A program made the position numbers and the translations under genes. The notes under the pieces were generated by a model that saw nothing but the letters and a program-made list of their open reading frames with translations, made no database searches and was not told the origin of the DNA. Source: Heliocidaris erythrogramma (Eukaryota > Echinodermata > Echinoidea > Camarodonta > Echinometridae). Taken from it: 64,000 bases of DNA. The DNA lies in the NCBI GenBank assembly GCA_025617745.1, contig CM046853.1, forward strand, positions 64,861,024 to 64,925,023, in the 5' to 3' direction. Shown piece after piece: positions 46,714 through 59,000 of this stretch. Position 1 is the stretch's first letter. Every line of letters starts with the position of its first letter.

Positions 46714-47126
46714 GTAGGAGAATAAATCACTACAAGTCAAGTTCAAGGGTGTCGCTAGTAACATTTCAATAAGGGAAATAGGAATGCATTTGTGATCAAG
46801 TTTGCGAAGGATTGGTCTTCGGATCTTAAAGTTTCCCGACAAGGGTAAAGAGAAGATCCCCGAATTTCAAATCTGCCGACAAGTTTATAAAATTACACAT
46901 TAATTTTGTCGACATTTATGAACTGAAGTCGAGTAGTCGCAACCCATACATTCCCCTCTAGCAATGGCCACGGAAACTTATTGTTCTCTTTAGAAAGGGT
47001 TAACAGGATGTAAGTTAACTCACCTCTGAATTTATCTTCATCAAATTTTATTAAGTGTAGCATGTTTATATATCTTTACATAGTGTGGACTGCAAAATAT
47101 CCTTTCCTTTATGTTCTTTTGAAAAG

Positions 47127-47380
47127 GTATGGCTACCAAAGTAATACGCTGGATGAGACACAAATGGGACAGACATACACGAAGAAGCAAGGTTTTAAGT
47201 TTTCCCCTGTGGAATTCTCTTTTAATGATCCAGTGGCTGAGTGTGATGACATGAGGTATATCTGTACACGTATTGACAAAGGAGACATGCCAATGACCAT
47301 GAGTAACCTGCCCTTTGAGTTCTCAGGTTATCCTGACGAGACCGCCCTCATCGGCTGTACCGAAGCTCCAGAATGCCAAG
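47127..47380 (+). CDS. Paralogue A exon 4: SURF module 1, second half
   Basis: 254-bp exon with the four cysteines in ECDDMRYICTRI and GCTEAPECQG. Same length as the matching exon of paralogue B (62175-62428). Phase 2 start, phase 1 end. Confidence 0.92.
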
Positions 47381-47574
47381 GTAATGGCAACGATATAACT
47401 ATGAAATTGTAAAATGTGATTTGATTTGTACAAGTCATTCAATTCAAACATGTGAACTATAATCAGAAGCATTTCGAATATAAATCATAAGAAACACTAC
47501 TGTCCGAAGCAATTGCCTCACAAAGCTTGATTGAACATTCAGTTTCTTCATCCGTAACTTTGTATGTTATCTAG

Positions 47575-48018
47575 GCATCGTTGCCCGAGATATTGATTGG
47601 AGTCTGGAACCTCTTGAGACGATCTTTCCCGGTCAGGCCACATCTGTTGGCCTCAACAGCACGGTGTTCTTCCGAGAATACAATCCACAGCTTACAGGCG
47701 AGCGGCTCTGGCGGATGGGTGTCTTTGGCAGCAGGGACGCTCAAGGAACTGGTGAGCGTTTCAACTACGTGTCTCAAACCCTAAGCGATACACAGCAAGG
47801 TACTACGCTGAATGAGGGGAGTTCTCTGCAGTTAACGGACGTTGAAACTCTTTTTGAGATAGGTTCTGTTGGTTGCAACAGCTTTGGATATGTCTGTGTG
47901 GAATTCACTGGTGGTGATCACTCCAACCCGTACTACTTCTTTCGCAAAGAAGGTGCTGAAGATTCATCGAGAGCAGCAAATACAATCATCAAATGTAAAG
48001 AGCAAGAGTGTTTGTCAA
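47575..48018 (+). CDS. Paralogue A exon 5: SURF module 2
   Basis: 444 bp, class 1-1. Starts GIVARDIDWSLEPLETIFPG; cysteines in GCNSFGYVCVEF and KCKEQECLSS. Counterpart of 16674-17117, which has the same exon length and the same last seven residues. Confidence 0.94.
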
Positions 48019-48269
48019 GTAAGTGTCCATGAATTACACTAGGGTTAAATCATTACTATAGTTTCTTGTTGCTTGGTTTCCTACACATGATTTAGAATCC
48101 ATCTTGTAAAATCATTCCACAAGTAAAATTGACGTTCAACGAGGTCCAGACTATTTTATATGAATAATGAATACCCACTTATTATGATTATTAACAATGT
48201 GCCATTCAGCCGATAACAGTGGTGTGATGATATCAAAACTGATTAAATACCCAAATGTTATCACTTCAG

Positions 48270-48695
48270 AGGCCATCTTCTCGGATCTTGAGGTTGATCT
48301 TGGAGATCAGGTACTTATTGAAAATAAGAACAACCCATTGGCTGTCGATTTAACTGGCATTACAACTAATGCGTCGACGAACGTTATGGGAGAAGATTTG
48401 TGGATGGTCGGCGTGTACGGCAGTAGGAACCCTTTTGGTTCTGGACCCAAGAGAGGATTCGTCGAACAAGTGTTGAATCCCAGCTCTGCCGCCACTACCC
48501 TAAACGAGGGTGAAGACCTACCCTTTGAAGACGTCAGCTTTGATTTTGACATGACGAGGATTGGCTGTACAGAAGCTTCGTATCTCTGTTTCGACCTGGA
48601 CAAGAATCCTAGGGCCAGTGTTAACTACATCTTTGATGCGCAACCCGATGACTCTGTCACCACCACCTGCGTTGATATGACGTACCGATGCAAAG
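48270..48695 (+). CDS. Paralogue A exon 6: SURF module 3
   Basis: 426 bp, class 1-1. Contains LEVDLGDQVLIENKNNPLAV and DLTGIT; cysteines in GCTEASYLCFDL and TCVDMTYRCKG. Counterpart of 15412-15837. Confidence 0.94.
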
Positions 48696-48957
48696 GTATG
48701 TACATGTATGATGAACAATATCAGAATTAATCTTTATGAGACTACATGAATTTTTTTAGCAGTAGTCAAAGTAGCTACGTTATTTTCTATCAACCGTACA
48801 ATTTTAATACTGGGATGATCATTTGGCTGTCACTTTGATAGGCTGATCTATAAATTGTTAGTAGTAGGCCTCTATCTATGAAGTTGTATGTTACGCCTAT
48901 GTGAATTCATCTTTCCACCGTCATATAAATCGTTTAACATGTTATGATTATGTACAG

Positions 48958-49377
48958 GGGCTACAGCTAGGGAGCTGGATTGGATTCTTGATGTCGGTGA
49001 GGCAACATTCACTCATCCAACTCCTTTATCGTTGGACGTCGAAGTCCATTTCACACCTGACAGTCCAGCAGTGGCCGGTCAAGACCTGTGGAAGCTTAGC
49101 GCCTTTGCTTCTATGAACGGGAATGGCACGGGTCCCCGTAGAGATACGGTCGTTCAGACCCTCGACTCATACAACCAAGCTATGGCGCTTGAGGAAGGAA
49201 GACCTCTGGAGTTCTACGGAGTTCAAGTACCTTTCCCCATCTCTGAGCTGGGTTGCGATGACTACGGCTGGTTCTGTCTGGAGTTCCAGAAAGGCGAGCG
49301 AGCTAGACCAGAATTCATGTTTGAAACAGTAGGAGATGGCGACACCATCATCTCTTGCAAGGAATACAACTGTAAAG
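48958..49377 (+). CDS. Paralogue A exon 7: SURF module 4
   Basis: 420 bp, class 1-1. Starts GATARELDWILDVGEATFTH; cysteines in GCDDYGWFCLEF and SCKEYNCKG. Counterpart of 14709-15128. Last recognisable module of paralogue A. Confidence 0.94.
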
Positions 49378-49535
49378 GTATCAGTGACACGCTGTGTGAG
49401 TCAGTGATGTTGATAACCAATGCTACTAACATTGTACTTGGCCATCAGCAAAATATATGCCCAGTAATAAATGGGGGTGAGGTACGCACAATCGTTTTAG
49501 ACCGTTTGTTCCGTGTTATAACATTTTGATTACAG

Positions 49536-49549
49536 TATCTTTAGGTTAG
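49536..49549 (+). CDS. Proposed terminal coding piece of paralogue A (stop)
   Basis: After the acceptor gattacag, phase 1 gives Val-Ser-Leu-Gly and TAG. If the module 4 donor (GTATCA) is not used, the open frame instead ends at TGA 49527-49529 after about 50 unrelated residues. Either way the protein stops soon after module 4. Confidence 0.45.
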
Positions 49550-51015
49550 GTTGGAAACTCGCTGTAGGTTTCCAGCATTTCCAGATATTCTACATCCAAT
49601 CCTGTCAGCTTAATCAACACCAAGGATGACAACCTGATGGAGCTTCATTCAAGATTCATCCAGTCCCGCCAGATCAACATTTTTAAAGCAATATCAGAGG
49701 GGATGACGTTTATCCTCCGTTTTATGCAAGAGATATCTGATACAAAAAGGTAGGCCAAACAATGCTCTCGAACGTGAACGACGCACATTTTTGTTCCAAT
49801 TGTTACTGCTCATTTAAGAGCAGAATATTTATTTTATTGTCAAAACATAACATTATTAACTTAGGGTAGGTCAGAGACATCTTGGAGGTTTCAAGAATCG
49901 AGAAGGACACTGTGTCTTCCCTGACGGATGATAAGACTCCAAGACTCTTTCAACATTCAAGTACCATTACAAGAGCAACAGCATACACCGAACTGTATCC
50001 TGGCAACGTACGGTAAGAAAAATATAAAATTATTTTTCTAATCATCATGCTCCATTTTCGTGACGTTGCTATTTTCCTCGTTTTCTGTTTAATTTTTTCA
50101 GGTTTCATCATGGAGAAGGTTTCATTGTGTGATTCTTTGAGAGGAGGAAACATCTCACATTTCATTTCAAGATTCCAACACTTGTTGCATAAACATCTTG
50201 TCGTTTGGGTAATTTTATAATTCTATAAAAACACTATTAACAATAACTATGGTAAACATATATTTATAAATCATCTCGAAATCTTCGGGGATATTTACAA
50301 ACGCAATTAAACAATAATTTTACGAAAGACGAAATATCCTTCATACCATATATTTATGTAAAACTGAAAATACTGGAAATGTTGAGGTTGGCACTTCTCG
50401 CTCAATAAATGTGAGGGCCAAGACTAACTCACCCTATCAGTCAATATTAAGCTGGTCTGAAATTAGTACGCTTTTGTGAATACTGGTCGTATTAGCAAAA
50501 CGCCTACAACCTCAATATCATAACATTCTTTAGATAGTGTTTCACCAGTAGTGGATCCGAGGCAGTGGGGGGGGGGGGGGGGGAGGGGTGGGGGAAGGGG
50601 AGCACGTGTCCGGGATTCCAAGCAAAACCAAATCTGGTATACCCTAATTACACACAAACACACCCACACACAAAAAAAAATGTGTCCAAAATTGTGTTCG
50701 TGTAACCCCGATAAAAAGTTTGGACAAAAAAGGAACCTGAAAATAATGAACGCTTTTCTTTCTTACTTTATTTTTTACGCAAAACGTTTTCGGACCTGTA
50801 CCCCCTGACCCACTGAAGGAAAATCCCGGACCCGCCACTGATCACACATATTTTTTTTCCCCCTCAAATTAAGTTTCTTCTTCTTTGTTCTTGCAGAGAT
50901 TCTCCATCATCCTCAAGCGGTCACGTGACAGATCAAGGGACAATCAGGATCAAAGAGCGGAAACTACAATGCCATAATATACTCAATCAAGAAAATAAAT
51001 TCCTCTTAACACTTT
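49550..51015 (+). other. Possible spliced 3' UTR of paralogue A
   Basis: No collagen, SURF or other domain is readable. There are several consensus splice-like sites (AAAAAG|GTAGGC near 49750, CGTACG|GTAAGA near 50011, tttttcag near 50100, cttgcag near 50896) and AATAAA at 50994-50999. This is consistent with a multi-exon 3' UTR but unproven. A (G)n tract lies near 50570. Confidence 0.4.
50994..50999 (+). terminator. Candidate poly(A) signal of paralogue A
   Basis: AATAAA in gaaaataaattcc, about 1.45 kb beyond the proposed stop. Confidence 0.4.
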
Positions 51016-51122
51016 CAATTTAACTCGAATTTAATTAATCCGTTCATTCTAATAGCAAAGTTTGCAGCATCTTTTTACTCACATTTTGATTGGTTATTTG
51101 CTCATGTTCACTATTTCCCTTA

Positions 51123-51446
51123 TGAAATTATGGTTTTATTGCAGTCTGTACGTGAAAAAAAAGTTGCACTTTGCGTTCCACAACGCAATGCAGGGTCTAT
51201 ATACATATGTGTACATATTCAATTATTTTGTTTATGTACAAGCGCATAACTTGTAATTCAAAATAATGAAACTGCATTAAAAATATATGATTTCTAATGC
51301 GGTTGCATGAATCTGGATGACATATTCGATGTCTTTACAAGAACCAAAGATGAAAAGAATTGTAAAGAGTTATCACATGTATTGCATTATGTGACACAAA
51401 GTGCAACTTTTTTCTGGTACCGACTGCAATAAAAACCATGATTTCG
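51123..51446. mobile_element. Short TIR element (~320 bp)
   Basis: Left ATGAAATTATGGTTTTATTG and on to AAGTTGCACTTTG; the right end is the inverse (CAAAGTGCAAC...GACTGCAATAAAAACCATG). TIRs of about 50 bp. No ORF. Borders approximate. Confidence 0.65.
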
Positions 51447-51826
51447 TTATGAAAACCATAATCAATTGTTCACAAATAAAAAATAAAAATGTAGATTAGA
51501 AAATACTTTGCTTTTTGAATGAACATATTTAAGCAAATGACTCTGAAAAGTGTCGGGGGGATGGATTGTTTTTTGGGTCGAGCATAATTTGCAGCCATGT
51601 TAGTTGGTTTTACAATGCACGTATAGGACAAAATTAGGCTTTGACTTTGGATTACTGTAACAATTATTATACACTTAAATGTATTTGTAATACATGATTA
51701 TGAATACATGCGCATGTGTAGAATATGTAATTAAAAAATAATGATTAAAAGCTTGGTGTATTGACATAAGGCTGAACTTTTATTTTGTAGTTGGTAGATG
51801 CATCTTCTCTTTACCTCAAAGTAATA

Positions 51827-53308
51827 CACTCTAAAAAATAAAGTGCTATTTTTTTGCTCAAGATTTGGAGGAAGCACCCGTAAGGGCATGCATAGGGACT
51901 GCACAAATTGTGCTAAAGTAGCAATTGTACAAGTGCTATAATTCAACACCAGTCCAAGTGCTACTTTAAACATTTTAAGTGTAAGCCTTTTACACTTCTT
52001 GTGCTATTAGACGCATGCAACTCGCAAAAACAACACTTCTAGTGCATTAAATAACTCATTTTAGAGCCCCCAAAACGGCACTACTAGTGCTAACACTTTT
52101 GCACACATAGTGCTAAAGAACACACACAAACAGTATGCACAAAATCACACCTGTAGTGCTGAAAACTCACTCTTCTATAGTCTGTTAAACAGCCCTACAC
52201 TACTTAAAGGTCTAGATTTTGTTTTTTTAGATTGATATGAACTGGTTATATACATAGATGATATCGACTAAAACCATGGCATGTGGATTTAATCATTTGA
52301 GAATTACTTTAGACCAAGAAGTGGCAATTTCGGAGGTTTAATTGTTCCATTTCGGCAATCCACAATCGTGACGAAAAAAAGCACACACACTGCCTTCCAA
52401 ACTTCCCAGGCCCGGTCCCGGCCGATCGCGCCCCATACCTGGCTGCATGATCAACAATTTTCATGTCAACGTCGACAACGCACGTAGACGGTTGGCCACA
52501 CGCTGAAACATGGCATTTCCACTTCATTGCTTTTCATCATGTTTCATATCCACCACCACCACAAAAATTAATGTAATTATCATATAATTTGATACCTTTA
52601 TTCGCATAAAATTACAGAAGTTCTAAATTTAATGTCTTAAAGTTTTACTTACCACGCCATGCCTGTGCAGCAGATGATGGCTCTTGCATGCACTACAGTT
52701 GGCGTAATAAGCGATTTCGTAATAGACCTGTTTACTAATAAGTGATTCAAATTTTATACATACTTTTGAAACAAAGGTTGTTCTTGACAACCTGAAAGCT
52801 TGCCAGAAGCTTGTCAGACATAGCAACAAGTAATGTATGCAAACTCGATTCATGTTAATGATAACATGTTAATGATACCTCGTTACTAGGTCCCCAGGAA
52901 AGAAACATCCATAAATTTGAGTCACTGAGTAAACAGGTCTATTGGCCCATGAGCAACTTCGCAAATGACCTTTCCCTTTTTCATTAGGATAGGCATCTTT
53001 TCAAAGAAAGATAATACGTTAGCTTGCCCGACATAGCAACCTAAAGAATTCAAACTCTATGAAAGAAAGACATCGTAGACCAGGTGACTAGAATAGCACG
53101 TCAATGAACACTTGGGAAAGCGCATATATTAAATCACGGGACGTTGGTCAGCACTTGAAGTGTAAAACAAGCGTCCTAACATTCAGCACTCAATTTTCTG
53201 CACCTTATCATCTCCCAGACGAAAATGGCACGTGAGGCGTTAGAAATAGCACGTCAAGTGCAAACTTCCAATTAGCACTCGTGTTTCAGCACTTCAGTTT
53301 TTACAGTG
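51827..53308 (-). mobile_element. CACTGTAAAAACT-family TIR element, copy 2 (inverted)
   Basis: Inverted copy of 35150-36848: starts CACTCTAAAAAATAAAGTGC and ends in the inverse of CACTGTAAAAACTGAAGTGC, TA on both sides (51825-51826, 53309-53310). About 220 bp shorter than copy 1 through internal deletions. Confidence 0.85.
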
Positions 53309-53589
53309 TACACAACGTTGGTCAAGGTCAAATATTTGGTGAAAAGGTTTTTTCTCGGTATCTTAATGATTCTACTGATATTCTTGAACAGATTTTCTTG
53401 AAAACACCCCTTAAAGCAAAAAGAGGAAAACAAAGTTACAAATAAACCCATCAACAAAATCCAAACTGTCTAAATTTATAGTTTTATCTACATGATTATA
53501 ACACTTAACGGGTTTCAAGTTATAAACAATTTTCTTTATCGATGAGATAATCATTATCACGTGAGGTAGTATAAATGGGGGGGGGGGGG

Positions 53590-54000
53590 GGGGTTCTCTT
53601 TTTCCGAAGGTTCATTAGTCCGAAAGTGCGTAATTCCGAAACCCAAATTTTCCACAGCATAATTTCGAACATATGTATATTTCAAAATAATGTACGTTAT
53701 TCTGAAGGTTCGTAATTCGAAAATGAAATAGGGTTCATAATTCCGAAGGTTCGTAATTCCGAAAATGAAACAGGGTTCGTAATTCCGAAAATGAAAAAAA
53801 AAGGCGTTCATAACTCTGAAGGTTTGTATTATTCCGAAAACGCAATAGAGCCCTACGCTACTGTTCATAATTACGACCTTCTGGAATATAGAAACCTTTT
53901 TCATTTTTTGAATTATGAACCGTTTTTTATTTCCGGAGTAACAAACCTTCGGAAATACGAACTTTCGGAAAAAAGAACCTTCGGGAAAACCGCATGTAAC
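53590..54000. repeat. TTCCGAA-type repeat array with inverted halves
   Basis: Repeats of GGTTCGTAATTCCGAAAATG on the left and of the inverse type (TTCGGAAATACGAACTTTCGG) on the right, preceded by a G run at 53578-53593. It forms a large imperfect hairpin. Non-coding. Confidence 0.7.
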
Positions 54001-54171
54001 CGTGTAGATACCGGTATGAGTATAAGAAGTCAACTCTAAACCAAGCACCTGGGAACGATTTTGTTACTGGGATGCTGTGAGCAAAAAAAAGTTCCTCAGC
54101 ATTTTGGGGTCTCTTTTGAAGTCCAAAAATCTCTGACAAGGAAAAAAAAATATATAAAAAGGTCCTCAGCA

Positions 54172-55295
54172 TTTTGGGGTCACTTTTTAACTACTTTTTA
54201 GCTGCAGCACCCCCAGCACCCACGGCTCCCAGGGGGCCTAGCTGCTCTAAACATATGGTCTCTCGAAACAAAACTTTATGGGCTTGTGTTTTACTCCCAG
54301 AGGTGTATCCTAAACTAATGAAAATTATTTTACCACTTTTCATCATGTCGACTTTCAACAATTGTTTTCATTACGTTTAAAAGTAATATACTGTAGGTTT
54401 TCCCCCCAATTTCGTAAAAATTGCACCGATTTAACAATGCAATCATTCAAGTTCGAGCGAATTTGAATGATCACCGAAATCAATATTCAAAAAGTTAACT
54501 AGTTCATTCAATTTAATTTCTTTAGCATGCGATTTCATAATTTCATAATTCATAAACAACAGAACTTGTTTATGTCAATTGAATTCGAACGTTCAAAGTG
54601 CGAAGGTGCATGTGTGCCTATAAATGAAATTGAAATCGGTATTCGGGATGAAATTGAACGTCTATCCAGCAGGAGCGAAATTGAATGACAACTTCGCGTC
54701 GTTAAATTGAATGGATTTCTCTCTAAATTGAATGAAATAAAATTTAAAAGGAATGATATAAAACGAAATTGAATGTTCAAAGAATGAAAATGAACCATGA
54801 GAGCAGAGAGTTGACGAAAATCGTTCGGACTTCAACGCCTATTCATGAATTCGAATGCAACTCTGATGAAATCGGGCGGGAAAACCTACACACTTAGAAA
54901 TAAAGGTACAATTTTGCACCCTTCAAATGCAACACTGGAAGCACCTTTTTGGGTGCAACTTTGCACCCTAAGAAGCTTTTTGCACCTTTAAGGGTGCAGT
55001 TAGCAACAATTTGCACCCTTAAAGGGTTCAGAGTTGTACCCTTTAGAAAAGGTACAAATTTGCACCCTTTTGGATGAAAACGTTTCTGCACCCTTAAAGG
55101 TGCAAAGTTGTATCTTTTAGGGTGCAAACGGGCATTAAAGGGTGCAAACGAGAACAAAAAGGTGCATTTTTGCACGCTTTCATGTAGGGTGCAAGATTGC
55201 ACCCAAAAAGGTGCTGCCAGTGTTGCATTTAGGGTGCAAACCTGAAACTTTTTTGGGGTCACTTTTTAACTACTTTTTAGCTACAGCACCCCCAG
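54172..55295. repeat. 45-bp direct repeat flanking ~1 kb
   Basis: TTTTGGGGTCACTTTTTAAC and following to CAGCACCCCCAG occurs at 54172-54216 and 55251-55295 with one mismatch. The interval holds the GAATTGAATG-rich stretch and the TTGCACCC inverted-repeat element. Confidence 0.75.
54892..55246. mobile_element. Inverted-repeat element rich in TTTGCACCCTT
   Basis: The arms share TTGCACCCT...AAATGCAACACTGG and AGCACCTTTTTGGGTGCAA in inverted orientation. The interior is made of short TTGCACCCTTTAAGG-like repeats. MITE-like; borders approximate. Confidence 0.65.
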
Positions 55296-55562
55296 TATCG
55301 TGAGCCTTCTAGGGGTGCTGCGCACCCCCTCAAAAAAGTGTGTATAATAAAATATTTATAAAGCGTATAATAAGCGTTCACTTCTCTATGCGCTGTACAT
55401 ACAAAAATAAAATATAATTAACAACTTTACCTTTAATAGGGCATCTGTATGACATTCAGTTAAGTGCAATCATGTACTCGATTATTTATTGATCTACAAA
55501 CATGACTACATATTGTAAATCCATTTATATTTATTTCATGTAGATAAGTACTTTTTTATGTA

Positions 55563-56015
55563 CACTGTAAAAACTAAAGTGCTACTTTTAGGGGCATGTA
55601 TAGTGACTGCACCTGAAATGCTGTTTTAGCACTTGTAGTGTGCTAATTTACCAGCAAAAAAAAATGTGACCGTGGCGAGCCTCGAACCAGGTTCCGCTGA
55701 TTGAGAGGCGCTGACGTTACCGATAGACTAACGAATGCTTCTTGCAATCCAGTTTAGTCATGGGAGTCAAGTAGATAACATGAACTATGTGGTGTCGTAA
55801 ATTCACTATGTAACAATATGATCTGCTCTAAATGGTTGGAGGATCGCCAAAATCACGATTTTTTAATGAATGTTTAGCAGTTTAAGGAGCCGGTCCAGCT
55901 CCCGTGAAAGTGCTGAAATAGCACGCTGTGTGCATTAAATAGCACTCTGAGTGCAGTCCCTATTCATGCCCTCAAAAAGTGCTACTGTATATACAGCACT
56001 TCAGTTTTTACAGTG
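55563..56015. mobile_element. CACTGTAAAAACT-family short element with tRNA-like insert, copy 3
   Basis: 453 bp with CACTGTAAAAACTAAAGTGC and inverted CACTGTAAAAACTGAAGTGC ends, TA on both sides. The interior differs from the long copies and carries a pol III-promoter-like segment on the minus strand (55672-55735). Confidence 0.82.
55672..55735 (-). ncRNA. tRNA-like segment with A and B boxes
   Basis: On the minus strand TAGTCTATCGG fits the A-box consensus (TRGYNNANNGG) and GGTTCGAGGC contains the B-box consensus (GWTCRANNC). The T stem pairs poorly, so this is a degenerate tRNA-derived sequence, not a functional tRNA gene. Repeated near 63889-63952. Confidence 0.6.
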
Positions 56016-56017
56016 TA

Positions 56018-59000
56018 TATTCATGTAACATTAATACTCTTTATATTGATGATTATACGGACATTTATATGATGTGCGTAGCAGTGATGAATGACAATTG
56101 TCATAAACATGATAAATGTTCAATGTCCTAAAAACAATGAATATTGACAATTTAAAGAATAAATTGTTTATATGAAATATATTTTACTCCATTAGCATGT
56201 GTTGTCTTTTTCTTCAGAGTAGCACTCTAAAACCGTAATAAAATAGTATTTTGACTGTTCAATCGAAATGATCAACAAACAATTGCACGTAAAAATTCCC
56301 ACTGCGCCTTCTCCAGAAACAGTGTTGAAAGAAATAAATTCAAATCGGTATACTTATAATTGGACACGTTATCTTCATCCTGATGGTGCCACGACGTTTT
56401 CTTACACTTACCCTGACTGAGATTTACTAGACAAGTTTTAGATAATGGTATGGTTTGCATTGATCATTTCAGTGCAAAATGTATCATTAACTTTCAAGTT
56501 TAAATAAGCGCATTTTGACTGTATTTAGAAAGACAAACTTTCCTAAGTCTAAAAGTGATAAATGAAAGGGATGAGAAAAGGGAAGACAGTGAAGGAGACA
56601 GAGTGAGAGGGCAGAAAATGGGGAAAGGAGAAAGAAGGGAGAAAATAAAGACGGGCTTACCAGATCTGTACATTGGATTTAACATTGTATTTTACACCAC
56701 CTAATCTACTATTAGTTAATTTTAAAGTTTCTCTACTTTCATTACCTCTTGGAAGTATTAGGAGGGGTAATAGGGGTTAATGGAATATGTCTGTCATTCT
56801 GACAGAGGGATAAATGTCCGGGGATGATAGTCCAGGGGGTAGTTGTCCTGATACAAGATCACAAATCCATATTCTATCGAGGGTTGATGAGTATAGTTTG
56901 GAACCAGTGGAGAGAAACTACAGGGGGAACGTGCCCCCAGTGGCATTGCGAACAAAGGGAAAGAGAGAGAGAAAGGCATAGTGAAATGAATGTGGAAAGA
57001 AGACGATAATACCCCTTCCCAGACCCATGCACCCCTAGTCCGTGACCCTGTCAATTCGCATGCCATCCACGTAGTTATAGGATGGGTGTCCCGCCCCAGT
57101 GACGGGGTTGGGGGGGCACTTTCGACCCGTGCCCCCTTTTGAAAACAAATTGTACATTGTGCACCCCCTTTTAGAACTGATGAACTTTTTTGTTGTTGTT
57201 GCTTGTCAGAGAATTTTGGAGGAAAGCGGGACCAAAAAGAAAGAAAAAATTCTCTGAGATTTGTGCCCCACCTTTTACAAAATCCTGCATCCGCCCCTAC
57301 CCCACCCCCTATGATTCCAGTACCCCTTAATGACGTGGACCCACCCTACGCCACTGACTGGAAGTGAAAACCATGTTACATGCCATCTTAAAACGATGCA
57401 ATTATAGCCTATCATTTGGCACATTACTTATCATGATGATGAGGCTTCCACATTGGGAAATCTAGGCCATTTTCTTGAAAGTCATTCGTGAAGATGCGAA
57501 GGCCATTATATTGGGAAGGACGCCTCGTAGATCATCAAAAACTCTTGAAATGCTGACAGAAGGAAGGTTGATCTGAAAAGAAAAGAAGCTGAGAGGACAA
57601 AAAGTGAAGCCCAAATTTAATAACCATCCGTTAATCCACCAGGGAAAAGTAAACGACGTGAGGAAAAAAAAGAAAGAAAGAAAAAGGAATCTTAAAGGTA
57701 GTCTTGACTTCTGGTAATGCTGGAAAACAACAATTCTCAGAATCAAACTAATGTTCAAGACAGCAAATCATTGATATTTGCTGAAAAAAATGGAAAGTGT
57801 TTAGATATAACAGTTGAATAAAGAGCAATTGGGGAATTAAGCTGGTCATTCGGACCTATAGCGTCAAGCACTAGAACACAATAATAGTGCATAATCATGT
57901 CTCGTGTCGTTTTGTGAAATGTTGACAAAAGAAAGGTCGATTTCAAGGAAAAAGAGCTGAAAAGATAAAAAGTGAAGCCCAAATCTAAGCATCCTAATCT
58001 CAGTTCAGAATTCTTAAAAGCCATTTTCTCTTGAAATGTGCCCCCACTGACAAAAACTCAACTCTAGCTTGGATTTCTTTGAAAAATAAATAAATCGAAA
58101 GCTAACGCTTTAAAATATAAAGCCGTGTGTACAACTGCAGGGGATATACAAATTGGCTTTGACGTCTAAATGTTTTCTCAATAGACACGTCTCCTTCTGT
58201 GAAAATACTATTTCGTTACAAGCATGCGATCACAATTAATACCGTCAGCCATTTATAAACCTCCAAATGAAATGAAAATCAGTCCAGGGGATGGAAGAGG
58301 ATCATCAAAGTAACCGCTGAGCAAATAAAATAGCTCTTCCCAAGATCTCTTCGTCTTTCTTTTCAATGTATAACCAGTGTATTGCTTATGAACTTTTCCC
58401 CATGTATCCTGCCATATGTTTTTTTAAATGTACTATATTGAAAGAAAGATGAATAAACTTGAACTTCACTTGATTGATCGGAACAGAAAACTCAGCTGAA
58501 CAGCCTTTTGTACTTCATTACTAATGTTGTCCCTAATAATTACAAAATGTTTAAGTGTGACAGACAATACATGCGGTGGATCCAGGATTCTGATACGGGG
58601 GGGGGGGGGGCACAAGTCCGATAAGCGGCCCCTCAGAGATTTTGAAATAAGCTTTTCAATGAGCTTTTCAAGCACTTTGACATAGATTTACATAAAATGT
58701 ATCTCATTTCATTAAAACAACGGGCAACAAAAACGTAATATTATATTAGAATGAATTTTGCTTCAGACGCTTCAGACCTTCAAGAAGGAACTCAAGACGT
58801 ACTTACTTAAGAATTGATTAGTTTCATAATTGTAATTGCTTATACTGTTGAATATTGTTAGTCATATTATGTATATTATATTAGTAATATTTGTTATTAC
58901 GGAATAAGATATCTATATTTTAATTTTTATCACTTATTATATCGTTAATTATGTCGTAGCAGTAAGCCAAATTTACTAGATAATTTTATGTGTGTAAATC

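Larger units (their letters stand above)
31938..49549 (+). other. Paralogue A: secreted VWC + 4 SURF protein gene (gene span)
   Basis: Signal peptide (31938-32040), VWC (40416-40649) and SURF modules 1 to 4 (46524-49377), all on the plus strand with matching phase-1 junctions. Modules match modules 1-4 of the collagen N-propeptides in order and exon length. After module 4 no module 5, Gly-X-Y or COLFI exon is found. Splicing at the module 4 donor into the acceptor at 49535 meets TAG at 49547; reading through meets TGA at 49527. The product would be a secreted matrix protein of roughly 700 residues without collagen helix. It is either a genuine SURF-only gene (fibrosurfin-like) or a truncated duplicate. 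Confidence 0.75.

Noticed and set aside
55672..55735. Functional tRNA gene
   Set aside because: A and B boxes are good, but the T stem and anticodon stem do not pair properly, and the sequence recurs inside another copy of the same transposable element.
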